Below, piece after piece: positions 62,922-64,000 of a stretch of DNA of 64,000 nucleotides. Source of the DNA: NVTR01 sp965237505 (lineage in GTDB: Bacteria; Pseudomonadota; Alphaproteobacteria; Rhodobacterales; Rhodobacteraceae); contig CBDEFR010000009.1 of assembly GCA_965237505.1 (NCBI GenBank), positions 992,001-1,056,000 on the forward strand. Direction: 5' to 3'. Every line of letters begins with the position of its first letter. The first letter of the stretch is position 1. Under the pieces are notes generated by a model. That model did no database searches, was not told the DNA's origin, and saw only the letters and a program-made list of their open reading frames with translations. The translations under genes were made by a program, and so were the position numbers.

Positions 62922-64000
62922 CTACAGTTTCGGTTTATTTTGCAGGAGCGCCATGACATCAGCCATTTCCGGGCCGCGCTGTCTGCCTGTCACCGCCAGG
63001 CGCAGCGGCATGAACAGCGCGCGGCCCTTGCGCCCGGTCTGTTCCTTGACCGCAGCCGTCCACAGCCCCCAAGTTGCTGAATCGTAGGGCACATCTGGCA
63101 ATATGGCGAACGCCTGGGCGACAAATTCACGATCATCGTCGGCAATGATCGGCTGTGCACCATCTTTGAACAGCGCCCACCAAGCGGCGATATCCCCTAG
63201 AACCGTGATATTTTCACGCACAACTTCCCAGAACCTCGACGCCAGATCACCGGGCACGCCCACAGCGGCAACCTGTTCGGCAACGGCTTCAATCGGCAGG
63301 CCGTGCAAGTGCCGGGCGGTCAGCGGAAACAGGTCAGCGGCGTCAAATTTCGTCGGCGCCGAACCAAACCGCGAGAGATCAAAGCCCGCGACCAGTTCAT
63401 CCACCGACGCGCGCAGTTCAACCGGGTCGGACGAGCCGAGACGCGCCATCAGTGACAACATCGCCATCGCCTCGACACCGCGGGCGCGCAGATCGCGCAG
63501 CGCCAGCGTGCCAAGCCGTTTTGACAGCGCTTCGCCTTGCGGGCCGGTCAGCAGCGAGTGGTGGGCAAATTCAGGCACCGCGCCGCCAAGTGCGGTGATA
63601 ATCTGGATCTGCGTGGCGGTGTTGGTGACATGGTCAGAGCCGCGCACAACATGAGTGATCTCATAGTCGATATCGTCACACACCGAGGCCAGCGTATATA
63701 AGAACTGCCCGTCGGCGCGGATCAGAACCGGGTCCGACACGCTGGCCGCATCAAGCGAAAGATCGGCGAGAATGCCATCGCGCCATTCGATCCGCTGATG
63801 ATCAAGCTTGAAGCGCCAGTGCCCGGCACCCCTCTGGTCGCGCAGCGCGTCCTTTTTGGCGGCCGACAGGGACAGCGCGGCGCGGTCGTAGACCGGTGGC
63901 TTGCCCATGTTGAGCAGTTTCTTGCGCTGCAGATCAAGCTCGGTCGGGGTTTCAAAACATTCATACAGGCGGCCCTTGCCGCGCAGGTCCTGGGCCGCGG
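62922..64000 (-). CDS. gltX: Glutamyl-tRNA synthetase, 3' part (runs off the window)
   Basis: About 359 C-terminal residues are visible. The frame continues upstream of 63908 to the window edge (AQDLRGKGRLYECFETPTEL), so the HIGH motif is outside. Seen: KPPVYDRAALSLSAAKKDAL, VLIRADGQFLYTLASVCDDI, THVVRGSDHVTNTATQIQII (GluRS core), the KMSKS-equivalent GEALSKRLGTLALRDLRARG (only SKR kept) and the helical anticodon-binding end. Rhodobacterales usually carry two GluRS genes; which one this is cannot be decided here. Confidence 0.94.
   Translation of the reverse strand, partial: AAQDLRGKGRLYECFETPTELDLQRKKLLNMGKPPVYDRAALSLSAAKKDALRDQRGAGHWRFKLDHQRIEWRDGILADLSLDAASVSDPVLIRADGQFLYTLASVCDDIDYEITHVVRGSDHVTNTATQIQIITALGGAVPEFAHHSLLTGPQGEALSKRLGTLALRDLRARGVEAMAMLSLMARLGSSDPVELRASVDELVAGFDLSRFGSAPTKFDAADLFPLTARHLHGLPIEAVAEQVAAVGVPGDLASRFWEVVRENITVLGDIAAWWALFKDGAQPIIADDDREFVAQAFAILPDVPYDSATWGLWTAAVKEQTGRKGRALFMPLRLAVTGRQRGPEMADVMALLQNKPKL

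Overview
The window looks like a chromosomal segment of a marine-type alphaproteobacterium, most likely Rhodobacterales (Roseobacter group). The evidence is remnants of a Rhodobacter-type gene transfer agent (GTA) cluster, a pdhA-pdhB(lipoyl)-pdhC operon, a Fur/Mur-type regulator overlapping enolase, a tandem glycine riboswitch before gcvTHP, and closely packed high-GC genes. No replication or conjugation genes are visible, so a plasmid is not indicated.

Layout: 1-740 holds the 5' end of an IS256-family element and two truncated genes. 1183-4599 is a collapsed GTA cluster: TerS, the start of TerL joined directly to the end of gp15, then a DUF2793 gene. 4.6-34.7 kb is mostly housekeeping: dksA-like, cysE with a deleted cysteine synthase beside it, the pyruvate dehydrogenase operon, ftsB-like, an aidB-type acyl-CoA dehydrogenase (frameshifted), class I aldolase, two cyclophilins, DUF3179, tyrS, anmK, SDR, penicillin acylase-like hydrolase, a beta-hydroxyacid dehydrogenase, eno, fur, a Na+/H+ antiporter, selO, nucleoside hydrolase, an iron-binding protein, mazG and speB (frameshifted). 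One IS630 element interrupts a DUF2971 gene here.

35-60 kb is an insertion-sequence island with nesting: ISNCY/IS1202-like in front of prfA-prmC; ISAs1 inside an IS5-type element; IS110 inside IS66, which splits a DUF1772 gene; IS5 (IS1031-like) inside IS21, which truncates a LysR gene; a second copy of that IS5 inside the glycine riboswitch of gcvTHP; and a 275-bp non-autonomous IS1595 derivative. Target duplications for most of these can be read directly and show the order of insertion. Between them lie prfA-prmC, a TetR regulator with two operators, a GFA-family gene, tRNA-Ala(CGC), a threonine/serine dehydratase and the glycine cleavage operon. 60-64 kb has a small membrane protein, a gamma-glutamylcyclotransferase-like gene, a MATE exporter and the 3' part of gltX.

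Two themes stand out. First, IS expansion with gene decay: the GTA, cysteine synthase, DUF1772, DUF2971 and LysR genes are visibly broken by deletions or insertions. Second, at least a dozen otherwise well-preserved genes (gcvP, gcvT, speB, aidB, an NmrA-like gene, istA and others) carry one single-base indel, often in G/C runs. That pattern could be real pseudogenisation or consensus error, and it must be settled before any of these genes is called dead. The most striking local result is the IS5 copy sitting within aptamer I of the tandem glycine riboswitch.
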